Assembly: GCA_012798135.1 (NCBI GenBank)
Contig: JAAZNU010000167.1
Coordinates: 1 to 24,995, forward strand
Origin: Veillonellaceae bacterium
GTDB lineage: Bacteria; Bacillota_C; Negativicutes; UBA1444
Length of the DNA: 24,995 nt
Reading direction: 5' to 3'
Under the pieces are notes generated by a model. The model was not told the origin of the DNA. It was given only the letters and a program-made list of their open reading frames with translations, and made no database searches. The first letter of the stretch is position 1; each line of letters opens with the position of its first letter. Position numbers and translations under genes: made by a program. Below are positions 18,251-24,995 of this stretch, piece after piece.

Positions 18251-18405
18251 CTAATCTCCTATAAAAATAGTTTTACTATAATTCAAATCATGTAGGTTTT
18301 AACCCACAATACGCATTATGCTATGCGTATTGTGCCTCTTAGGCCGATTTCTCTTTGTTCCATCGGGATTATCCCGGTTGAATTTGTTAATTCATGGTAC
18401 TTCGG
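18251..18405 (+). repeat. Long-form intergenic repeat, copy 1
   Basis: The start (CTAATCTCCT then an A-rich stretch) and end (CCCGGTTGAATTTGTTAATT then CATGGTACTTCGG) match the 100-base units at 10721-10920. Between them is about 55 extra bases with a perfect hairpin: CACAATACGCAT (18305-18316) and ATGCGTATTGTG (18323-18334), loop of 6. The short units carry a different palindrome in this place. Confidence 0.75.
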
Positions 18406-18504
18406 ATAAAACTTTTTGCGGGGATCTCCTGTATGCAGAAAATAAATTTGAGTGCGAGGGTCTTTATGCAAAGAGTTATGCGGGGTTTCACCCCATACCC
18501 CTGA

Positions 18505-18537
18505 GTTACTTTTTTGTCAGCTACACAAAAAAGTAAC
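18505..18537. repeat. Perfect 13-bp-arm hairpin
   Basis: GTTACTTTTTTGT (18505-18517) and ACAAAAAAGTAAC (18525-18537) are perfect inverted arms with a 7-base loop. The U/A-rich stem has no G/C-rich core, so it is not a typical terminator. It is the left half of a structured segment between the two long-form repeats. Confidence 0.75.
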
Positions 18538-18548
18538 CAAAAAAAGTC

Positions 18549-18634
18549 TCCACGATTGAAGGCTGAGGCCTCCTCGTCAGGTACTCAAACTATCGTCCAT
18601 AATGAACCCGGCCTCAGCCCACACCAATCGTGGA
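18549..18634. repeat. Long-range two-stem inverted repeat
   Basis: TCCACGATT (18549-18557) pairs with AATCGTGGA (18626-18634), and inside it GGCTGAGGCC (18561-18570) pairs with GGCCTCAGCC (18610-18619). Both stems are perfect. The central loop is about 39 bases. Nineteen paired positions, ten of them in the G/C-rich inner stem, make a stable fold likely if transcribed on either strand. Confidence 0.75.
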
Positions 18635-18704
18635 CGTCCGCCCCACAGGCTTGTTCAGAGCCAGAGCATGAGCAAGAGCTAAATTGCGGTTCAAAAATGG
18701 AATT

Positions 18705-18850
18705 CCCTCTAAAAATAATTTTGATCTCATCATGTTGGTTTTAAACCACAATACGCATTATACGATGCCTATTGTGCCTGTTAGGCTGATTTCACTTTTT
18801 TCCACCGGGTTAGCCCGGTTGAATTTATAAATTCATGGTACTTCGGTTTA
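18705..18850 (+). repeat. Long-form intergenic repeat, copy 2
   Basis: It starts at CCTCTAAAAATAATTTTG, shared exactly with the left tandem units, and ends in AGCCCGGTTGAATT, CATGGTACTTCGGTTTA. The internal hairpin corresponds to copy 1 (18747-18758 with 18765-18776) but has one mismatched base in the right arm. Confidence 0.75.
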
Positions 18851-19037
18851 CTGGAAAGAAAATTGTGATAAAAGCTTCTATGAAGGAGACCCGGTTAACA
18901 TAATCCCAAACAATAGTCGAATTTTCAATTCACTCGAAGGTTGGTTTCTCTAAATTGGAATAACCCCAATTAATTCATAAGCTTGCTTTTTTCAAGAGCT
19001 CTAAATAAATAAATTGGGATAAAATAAAACCGGAAGT

Positions 19038-20288
19038 TCATAATGCATGGTCAGGTAAAAAATTGTCTCCGCGCCATATTTTTTTCTGTGTCCAGTCGGC
19101 AGGTGGTGTTGTCCAGAATCTATGGTTTTCGGGTAATCCGAGCGGAAGTAGACCGGTTGCACATAAATAGAGGCTACCTGTAGAAATATAGGATTCTCCT
19201 GAAGAAGGCTGATGTCCGTATAATCCTATGGTTAGCCATCCCTTATCATTGAACGTGCCTGGGGCTTCTGCCATTTTTGAAATGACGGCCGACATGGCCG
19301 AACGTACCTGCCCTGGTTGCAATTCTTCGGGCAATTCATCGTACAATGCCAATTGCCCAAGAATCTGAAATACACCAAAGCGGTAGGCAAGTGAACGACC
19401 TATTGGAGGGAAAGTTCCTTCAGGAGAAATAAGTCTTTCCAGAATGGCAGCATATCGTTTTGCACGCTTCAGTGCTATAAAATAAGTGTCGTGAGACTCC
19501 TTCCCACTTTGCACCAATATTTTCAGTATTTCAAGTAACATGGGATGAATAACAAAACTATTATAGTAGTCCCAGTGGAAATCAGGACCGTCGCCGTAAA
19601 CTCCGTCTCCTTTATACCATTCAAAATGTTTCTTGAGAGCAAAATCTATTCTTACCGGATCATACTCATATCCTGCTTTTAGAAAGAATGCCTCGATCAT
19701 AGCACTGAAAAGAAGCCAATTACTGTAATATGGCTTTATTACACGTGTAGAACGTAATGCATGAACCAGGTTTGCTTTTGTTTGGTCATCCAATAGTTCC
19801 CAAAGCTCTGTATGTGCCCGAACCAGCCCCTGTGAAAGAAATGCCGCATCAACCAGGGGTTGCACGCCCTGACAAAAGTTTAAAAAGTCAGGCGATTGAG
19901 GATTGGATGCTTCAGCCAAACAGATCCTTGTTAACTCAATATAATCTTTCCTTATTTTTCCCTCGGGTGTATTTCCTGGGCCCAGTTCAAGCCATGGAGC
20001 CATACCGGCTACCAATCGCCCAAATGCTTCAAGGTGGGTTACCATTTTCCTGTTATTCTCTTCACCAGGTTGACACTCAACGGGCATATTTAATCTTAGG
20101 TTACCCCTGCTCAGGTTCATCAGTACCGGATTAGCAATTTTTCTCATCAGTTCCAGCCAATATTCCCTCCGGTCAGCAGGGTTTCTGTCTGTGTTTTTCC
20201 TGTCTAAACTTTTTGCCTGAACCATTGAACCCATGGCATAGGCAACAGGAACAGTTTTTAAGAAATCTCGTCGCTGCATAAAACGCAT
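19038..20288 (-). CDS. DUF2264 family protein with Tat-like leader
   Basis: 416 residues. MRFMQRRDFLKTVPVAYAMG carries a Tat-type RRDFLK leader. An alternative ATG three codons in (20279) keeps the motif and cannot be excluded. The body is recognisable as DUF2264: THLEAFGRLVAGMAPWLEL (84-102), then NWLLFSAMIEAFFLKAG, YGDGPDFHWDYYNSFVIHPM and FPPIGRSLAYRFGVFQ. The helix-rich pattern suggests an (alpha/alpha)-barrel fold like glycan-active enzymes. DUF2264 proteins are common beside rhamnogalacturonan enzymes, but the exact reaction is not established to my knowledge. The gene starts 3 bases after the GH106 stop, so the two are almost certainly in one operon. It is probably exported and acts on an oligosaccharide product. 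Confidence 0.85.
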   Translation of the reverse strand: MRFMQRRDFLKTVPVAYAMGSMVQAKSLDRKNTDRNPADRREYWLELMRKIANPVLMNLSRGNLRLNMPVECQPGEENNRKMVTHLEAFGRLVAGMAPWLELGPGNTPEGKIRKDYIELTRICLAEASNPQSPDFLNFCQGVQPLVDAAFLSQGLVRAHTELWELLDDQTKANLVHALRSTRVIKPYYSNWLLFSAMIEAFFLKAGYEYDPVRIDFALKKHFEWYKGDGVYGDGPDFHWDYYNSFVIHPMLLEILKILVQSGKESHDTYFIALKRAKRYAAILERLISPEGTFPPIGRSLAYRFGVFQILGQLALYDELPEELQPGQVRSAMSAVISKMAEAPGTFNDKGWLTIGLYGHQPSSGESYISTGSLYLCATGLLPLGLPENHRFWTTPPADWTQKKIWRGDNFLPDHAL

Positions 20289-20291
20289 CTA

Positions 20292-23200
20292 TTATAATTG
20301 AAACTTCTGAGCCGTAATAATCTTTACTGGCCCCAGCAAACCTGATACTCTTAAAAATAATTCCGAACCAGGTTGATAAAATTTTTGAATGTTAGTTTTT
20401 GTTAACCTTTTTTCTTCAGGTAACTTGCTATCTCCAATAAGCCTATTCGGCCAAAGATTGATAACATCGACATGCACCTCATTATCTCCGGGTTTCAAAT
20501 AATCTGTAATATCTGTTCTGAAAGGAGGCGACCAACATACAAATGGCTGGTATCCGTTTAAAGAAACAGCGGCAATTTCCTGAACATTTCCCAGATCAAG
20601 CAAGAATATTTGATTCTGTTGTTCTTTATATGGAAATGCAAACTTAAAGGAATATGTAGCTTTGCCAGAATAATACCGGATCCCTTCATCTGAAAACATA
20701 GTCCAGGATTTTAAACTATCGGATTGAACCAAACCCGGGCCTCCTTTTCCAGGATCAAAATAAATTTGCCATGTACCTGATAAGAGAAATTGTCCTGGTT
20801 TTACTTTCACTGAGATTTTGTTTTTAGTACCGTCAGACCAGGTCAAAATGTATTCTCCCTGTTCGTAAACAATCGCCTCTCTGTTATTATTATGCTGTTC
20901 AATTGTGAGGAAGGGAAATTCCTGTGCTTCAAATACATTTCCCGGAAAAAGACTTTTGTTGTCTTTTTTGATTTGGATAATATGTTTTCGGGGTTTTTCA
21001 TTTCTGAAAACAATGAATTTGGATTCAGCCGGATTAAAATGAAGGGGTATGATAGTATACTCACCCTCTTCCCGGAAAACAATTATTTCTTCAACCTTTC
21101 CGGTCACAGGATCCCATAATTCTGGTGTTTTACCTTTAATTCTGAAATAACATTCAACATATTCGTATCTGTCAGGTAATTCAGGAATATACCTGTAATT
21201 AAAATCATTATAAGATTTGTATTCAAAACGGTTAACAACAAAATAAATGTCCTGATTACGGGTTTTACGATGGATAAAATCCAATGATGTTTCTTGGCTG
21301 TTGCTCACAAAACGAAAATCAGGTGGCACATTCATATCAGCTAATACTTCACTGACAGATTTACCCCAGATTACCTTGCCTTTACCAAACTTGTTTTCAG
21401 TAACCGTTATGCCATCTGCTTTTCCCCATAGATTTCTCACGATTTCTTTCAGTTCTTTATCAGATTCAGGAAAGTTTGAAAGCCCCGATGGATGTTCCGG
21501 TGGTTTGCCTACAAGAGTCATCCCATCTGCCACCAGACACTGTAATTTTTTTAGAACATCAATATTTATTGAACGCTCCTGAGGTAAAACCAATAAACGG
21601 TATGCCATCCCGTCTGGTAGTACTATCATTCCTTTGTTAATACTTACGCGGTTAAGAATAACGTTCCTGGAACACTTGTCCCAATCGTAACCGGGAGGAA
21701 GATCCTGAACCTCTTCTTTGAGAAAAACAAAATTGGGAACATCATCGCCGTAATAATACAAAACATCTGCAACAAATAAGCCTTGTTGCAACATAAAACT
21801 ACAACGGTTGATATAGCTCACAAAACTGCCAGCCATTTCCCACCAGGTAGTATTTGTATTAAGGTGAGTTCCTGCAAAATATTCATTTCCAGGGAGACCA
21901 AATTCGGGAGGAGAGGATGTAAAAGTATGCCATACTATTCTGTTTACCCCTGAACAAAAAACCCGATCGATATCATTTTTTAAGTCTTTCGGCGCTCTTT
22001 CCCAGTGTGGGCCAATGCTGGTAGGGCCTTCGGCTGCAACAATTCTTTTCCCCCAGGTATGCGCCACACAGGCACTCTGCTTAACCGAGAATCTCTCATC
22101 ATCCTTTACCCTATGTGTGTTTGAACGAGCCCAAAACTCTCCCTGAGGGAAATCGCTAACAGACATTACTTCAAGAGCATCAACCGGTGCAGAATGAGGA
22201 CCACCGGATTCAGGGCAGATACCCATACCAAACTCATGGGCGAGATTGTATAAAAGCTGATAATGGTTTCTCTTTATGCAATTGCCCACAGTTTGCCTGA
22301 AATCATGTAGAAAACGATTAGACTCTGCACGAGAACCAATAATTCTTCCTGTTAATACCGGCATATAGCTTTCAATCGAATACCCGTGGTCGTTTCTAAA
22401 TTCCTGCGGAAAATGATCCGTCCAGTTTGCTACGCCCATTTCCCAGCTATCTGTTTGCAAAAACCGTACACTCTTCCCAACCGATTGTGCTGAGTTAATT
22501 AGAGGAAGAATGACATGACGAGAAAAAACCTGAAAGGCTTCAGCACTGAGATGGTCAAGCGAGAGTCCGCTCCATCCGTCGCTGGTAGTTGATGTTCTTG
22601 CCCCGGTGCAGGTGTAACCATATCGAATTATAGTCCATTCACCGGCCGGAGCCAGCCATTCAAGAGTATCTCCTTTCAGATTCTCTGTCAGATTAATTAT
22701 TTCGTTTTTCCCAATGGCAATATCTGTGCCGGCATCATCATAATCTTCTCTTAATTTATTTAGAGGATACATCCCTTTCCATCCAATTGATCGGTTCAGG
22801 GTTTTAATGTTCCAGTTTTTGATAGCCTCTTCACCCAGAGGAGTATTAATTTTTCGTGGAATTGCCTGAACCAGAATATCTTTATAAAAGAGATTGACTT
22901 CAGGTTGTGCCAGTATAAGGCGCACCTGTTTACCACCAGTGACATTAGTTTCTGACCAGACTATTTTCTTTAAGGCATCTTTAGGAGAAATATCAGGGCC
23001 TCCAGGATTCCATCCACTTCCCAGATTTACACTCAGTTCAATACCCAGACGTTCGGCTTCTTTCACAGCATGTTGATAAAGTTTTATCCATTCCCTGCTT
23101 AAAAATACAGGCCCGGCTTTTGTCTTTAAAGCTACATTATAGTCGGAACTGCCGGCATCAACTATAGCAGCTCCCCCATAACCTTTTTTCTTCATTTCCT

Positions 23201-23426
23201 CAAGATCTCTGGTGATTGATTCGGGCGTAACCATACCGTTTAGCCACCACCAATAACAACGAAGTTTTGATTCTGCAGGAGGTTCAGCGAATCCTTTTCT
23301 CAAAGTCTCATAATTTACTCTGAAATTAGTCTCCATAGAATTTGAAGCAGTCTGAGCATTCAATGGAAATAATACAATTGAGTTCAGTAAAAGAAGGCCT
23401 TGAATCTTGACAATAACAGAAGACAT
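20292..23426 (-). CDS. GH106-type alpha-L-rhamnosidase, secreted
   Basis: 1044 residues, normal for the family, with a signal peptide (cleavage near PLNAQTAS). YWWWLNGMVTPESITRDLEEM (58-78), the segment around FLSREWIKLYQHAVKEAERLG (108-128) and LGSGWNPGGPDI (135-146) are the N-terminal barrel signatures of GH106. Further on are LQTDSWEMGV, CPESGGPHSAPVDALE and AAEGPTSIGPHWERAP. These include conserved glutamates, but I do not assign acid and base. A C-terminal beta-sandwich (AVSLNGYQPFVCWSPPFRTD and following) resembles a carbohydrate-binding or GH2-like accessory domain. GH106 enzymes remove alpha-L-rhamnose from pectic glycans. The gene follows the susD-like gene after 135 bases containing a strong hairpin, and precedes the DUF2264 gene by 3 bases. 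Confidence 0.9.
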   Translation of the reverse strand: MSSVIVKIQGLLLLNSIVLFPLNAQTASNSMETNFRVNYETLRKGFAEPPAESKLRCYWWWLNGMVTPESITRDLEEMKKKGYGGAAIVDAGSSDYNVALKTKAGPVFLSREWIKLYQHAVKEAERLGIELSVNLGSGWNPGGPDISPKDALKKIVWSETNVTGGKQVRLILAQPEVNLFYKDILVQAIPRKINTPLGEEAIKNWNIKTLNRSIGWKGMYPLNKLREDYDDAGTDIAIGKNEIINLTENLKGDTLEWLAPAGEWTIIRYGYTCTGARTSTTSDGWSGLSLDHLSAEAFQVFSRHVILPLINSAQSVGKSVRFLQTDSWEMGVANWTDHFPQEFRNDHGYSIESYMPVLTGRIIGSRAESNRFLHDFRQTVGNCIKRNHYQLLYNLAHEFGMGICPESGGPHSAPVDALEVMSVSDFPQGEFWARSNTHRVKDDERFSVKQSACVAHTWGKRIVAAEGPTSIGPHWERAPKDLKNDIDRVFCSGVNRIVWHTFTSSPPEFGLPGNEYFAGTHLNTNTTWWEMAGSFVSYINRCSFMLQQGLFVADVLYYYGDDVPNFVFLKEEVQDLPPGYDWDKCSRNVILNRVSINKGMIVLPDGMAYRLLVLPQERSINIDVLKKLQCLVADGMTLVGKPPEHPSGLSNFPESDKELKEIVRNLWGKADGITVTENKFGKGKVIWGKSVSEVLADMNVPPDFRFVSNSQETSLDFIHRKTRNQDIYFVVNRFEYKSYNDFNYRYIPELPDRYEYVECYFRIKGKTPELWDPVTGKVEEIIVFREEGEYTIIPLHFNPAESKFIVFRNEKPRKHIIQIKKDNKSLFPGNVFEAQEFPFLTIEQHNNNREAIVYEQGEYILTWSDGTKNKISVKVKPGQFLLSGTWQIYFDPGKGGPGLVQSDSLKSWTMFSDEGIRYYSGKATYSFKFAFPYKEQQNQIFLLDLGNVQEIAAVSLNGYQPFVCWSPPFRTDITDYLKPGDNEVHVDVINLWPNRLIGDSKLPEEKRLTKTNIQKFYQPGSELFLRVSGLLGPVKIITAQKFQL

Positions 23427-23502
23427 ACTCGAAAAAAAGATAATATAAGCGTACTAACCTTACTAATTTACGCAATGTAGAAAAAACGATATCTAAAGAC
23501 AA

Positions 23503-23532
23503 CGGGGGGATCAAAACACATCAATCCCCCCG
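23503..23532 (-). terminator. Strong hairpin after the susD-like gene (terminator or attenuator)
   Basis: CGGGGGGAT (23503-23511) and ATCCCCCCG (23524-23532) are perfect 9-base arms around a 12-base loop. Reading on the minus strand, the stem is followed by TTGTCTTTAG, a modest T-rich tail. It begins about 30 bases after the susD-like stop and lies about 77 bases before the GH106 start. It could terminate, attenuate or stabilise the upstream mRNA. Confidence 0.65.
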
Positions 23533-23561
23533 GTCTTTTTCTACCTGTCTTTCAATAAAAA

Positions 23562-24995
23562 TTAATACCCAGGATTCTGTTCCAACACCGCATCCTTATT
23601 CAGATCGATTTCAGTTTGAGGAATGGGAAGTAAGGTATGGAAGTCCTGAAGCCCGTTGGTAGTTTCAATATTGCCGTTAGCCAGTGGGGTTGTTCCGTTG
23701 AGCCTTCTTGCACGTTCAACAAGTGTTCCGGTACGGACCAGGGTCATTCGCCGGTTTTCTTCAGCCAGCAATTCTCTGGCTCTTTCATCAAGAATAAAAT
23801 CCAGGGTAATATCAGAGGCGCTTACCAGAGGGGCATGGGCTCTTGTTCTGAGTTGGTTGATGTCGTCTGCTGCCCCGGAAGTATTTCCCTGATAAAAACG
23901 GGCTTCAGCCCTTAACAGATATGTTTCTCCCAATCGCATCAAAATAAAATCTTTCCACATACCATAACCGAACACATCCCTAGGATCAAAATGCCCCCAT
24001 TTCAGGGTATAGGGTGCCAATTTATAAACAGTATCAAGGGCAAAAATTTTAATTGTATCACTGTTGGCAAGAACAAACAGGGTATCTTTTCCGTAAGGAA
24101 CAGCCTTACCGCGAATATTATTAAACTTCGCCTGGGTATTGTTGAAATAATGTTGCCGGTGAATGTTAAACCTTGAATTGCGCATATCACCAGGAGGATA
24201 CAAGCCATAGAGTACCCAATTGTTCAGCCGCATTCTTGTTAAACCTCTGCCTCCAAGTGAATCACAAGGTTCCATACCGGGTTCATCATGGTATCCAGCA
24301 CCCCAGATCCTTCGTTGCTGAGGATAACCAGTGCTGCCATTGGGAACATCTGTTGGATTTTCCTGTTCCAGAATCCAGATAACTTCTTTATTCCCTTGAG
24401 ACCTGCGTTGCTTCCCAGAACGAAACATGTCTGAAAAAGGATCCCCGGGTTTGCTGAGATCGCCGTATCGTTCTGTTATTAAGCCGAAGTTACCGCTTTC
24501 AATAATATCGGTACATAAGGTTTCGGCTTTGGAAGGCTGGTTTGTTCTCAGATAAACTTCAGCCAGCAACTGTCGTGCGGCTGATTTGTTCACTCTTGCT
24601 TCTTTTGCCTGATTTATATCCGGAAGATGATCCACAGCGAATGTAAGGTCCTCTATGATAAGATTATTGACATCGCTCAATGGGGCCCTCACAAAGTCAG
24701 TCTTTGCCTGCGTTACAGGGTCTTTTACAAGAGGCACTCCTCCGTATAGGGTTGCCAGCATATTATATGCATAAGCCCTGAAAAAACGGGCTTCACCGTT
24801 ATAAGCGTCCAGTTCTGCCTGAGTCATGCCTTTAACATCACTGCTTTCAGCATTTTTTATGAGAATATTAGCATTATTGATCAGCTTGTACAAATATCTC
24901 CAGAGACGTATTGATGCTCCATCAGTGGATGTAAGTGTGGCATAGTCATGATATGGTCGTGCATATCCATTGGAGCGCCCCATAGGATTCCAGAC
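23562..24995 (-). CDS. SusD/RagB-like outer-membrane glycan-binding lipoprotein (5' end outside window)
   Basis: The frame is open to the right edge of the window, so the N-terminus with its lipoprotein signal is missing; about 477 residues are visible. Helical TPR-like segments ARFFRAYAYNMLATLYGG and ARQLLAEVYLRTNQPSKAETLC match the SusD scaffold. MRLGETYLLRAEARFYQGN, INQLRTRAHAP and FILDERARELLAEENRR are the C-terminal family signature. It ends with QNPGY, the usual SusD ending. SusD proteins cap a TonB-dependent SusC transporter and capture oligosaccharides at the cell surface. A susC gene is expected upstream, outside the window. The following GH106 and DUF2264 genes are on the same strand. 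Glycan specificity cannot be read from sequence. Confidence 0.94.
   Translation of the reverse strand, partial: VWNPMGRSNGYARPYHDYATLTSTDGASIRLWRYLYKLINNANILIKNAESSDVKGMTQAELDAYNGEARFFRAYAYNMLATLYGGVPLVKDPVTQAKTDFVRAPLSDVNNLIIEDLTFAVDHLPDINQAKEARVNKSAARQLLAEVYLRTNQPSKAETLCTDIIESGNFGLITERYGDLSKPGDPFSDMFRSGKQRRSQGNKEVIWILEQENPTDVPNGSTGYPQQRRIWGAGYHDEPGMEPCDSLGGRGLTRMRLNNWVLYGLYPPGDMRNSRFNIHRQHYFNNTQAKFNNIRGKAVPYGKDTLFVLANSDTIKIFALDTVYKLAPYTLKWGHFDPRDVFGYGMWKDFILMRLGETYLLRAEARFYQGNTSGAADDINQLRTRAHAPLVSASDITLDFILDERARELLAEENRRMTLVRTGTLVERARRLNGTTPLANGNIETTNGLQDFHTLLPIPQTEIDLNKDAVLEQNPGY

Larger units (their letters stand above)
17948..19037. other. 1.1-kb non-coding region: promoter, repeats and hairpins
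   Basis: It separates the regulator gene from the DUF2264 gene. The left 80 bases hold the operon promoter. From 18097 to 18850 it is occupied by a 31-base motif, two long-form repeats and three strong hairpins, listed separately. The last 190 bases are plain AT-rich sequence with a weak 7-bp inverted repeat (18965-18971 with 19012-19018) that could help end the DUF2264 transcript. Short open frames here run through the repeats and hairpins and look non-coding. Confidence 0.6.

Noticed and set aside
18505..18537. Intrinsic terminator for a nearby gene
   Set aside because: The stem is A/T-rich, and no gene ends close to it on either strand: DUF2264 ends about 500 bases away and the regulator is transcribed away from it.
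18318..18744. Two short open frames (72 and 76 codons) in the repeat region
   Set aside because: They read through hairpins and repeats, overlap each other in different frames and have no start signal or domain. They are best seen as by-products of the repeat sequence.
17948..19037. Degenerate insertion sequence
   Set aside because: No transposase fragment could be recognised in any frame; only repeats and hairpins are visible, so an IS call is not supported.

Overview
The window looks like part of a polysaccharide utilization locus of a Bacteroidota bacterium. The evidence is a SusD/RagB-type outer-membrane glycan-binding protein, many exported glycoside-active enzymes, Tat-like RRxFxK leaders on accessory enzymes, weak Shine-Dalgarno signals, and a promoter matching the Bacteroidota TTG-N19-TAnnTTTG pattern. 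A free-living or environmental Bacteroidales/Marinilabiliales-type organism is a guess; the sequence does not settle the genus. No rRNA, tRNA, transposase, integrase or CRISPR array was seen.

Left block (1-10548, plus strand, AT-rich): a 5'-truncated heparinase II/III-like protein, a GH28-like beta-helix protein, a Tat-type Gfo/Idh/MocA oxidoreductase, a large GH78 alpha-L-rhamnosidase, a shorter divergent GH78-like protein, and a Tat-type sugar isomerase/epimerase (xylose-isomerase-like TIM barrel). The two hydrolase-like proteins sit between a sugar dehydrogenase and an isomerase-like protein, so both hydrolysis and oxidative processing of rhamnose-containing, pectin-like glycans are plausible.

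Middle block (11008-17947, minus strand, visibly richer in G+C): a fucose operon read as GntR-family regulator, L-fucose isomerase (fucI), secreted GH29 alpha-L-fucosidase, a lipoprotein resembling DUF6786, and L-fucose:H+ symporter (fucP). The fucosidase would release L-fucose, FucP import it and FucI convert it to L-fuculose. The kinase and aldolase of the pathway are not in the window.

Repeat-rich flanks: the fucose operon is bracketed by two non-coding clusters (10690-10920 and 18097-18850) that share, in the same orientation, a 31-base motif and a 100-155-base repeat ending in a common module. The right cluster also holds several long, nearly perfect hairpins. This is the least explained sequence here, and it raises the possibility that the fucose operon is a separately acquired cassette.

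Right block (19038-24995, minus strand): the C-terminal part of a SusD-like protein, a strong hairpin, a 1044-residue GH106-type alpha-L-rhamnosidase, and a Tat-type DUF2264 protein 3 bases further on. Together the window points to capture and breakdown of a glycan rich in L-rhamnose and L-fucose, such as rhamnogalacturonan or a similar plant or algal polysaccharide. The exact substrate cannot be read from sequence alone.
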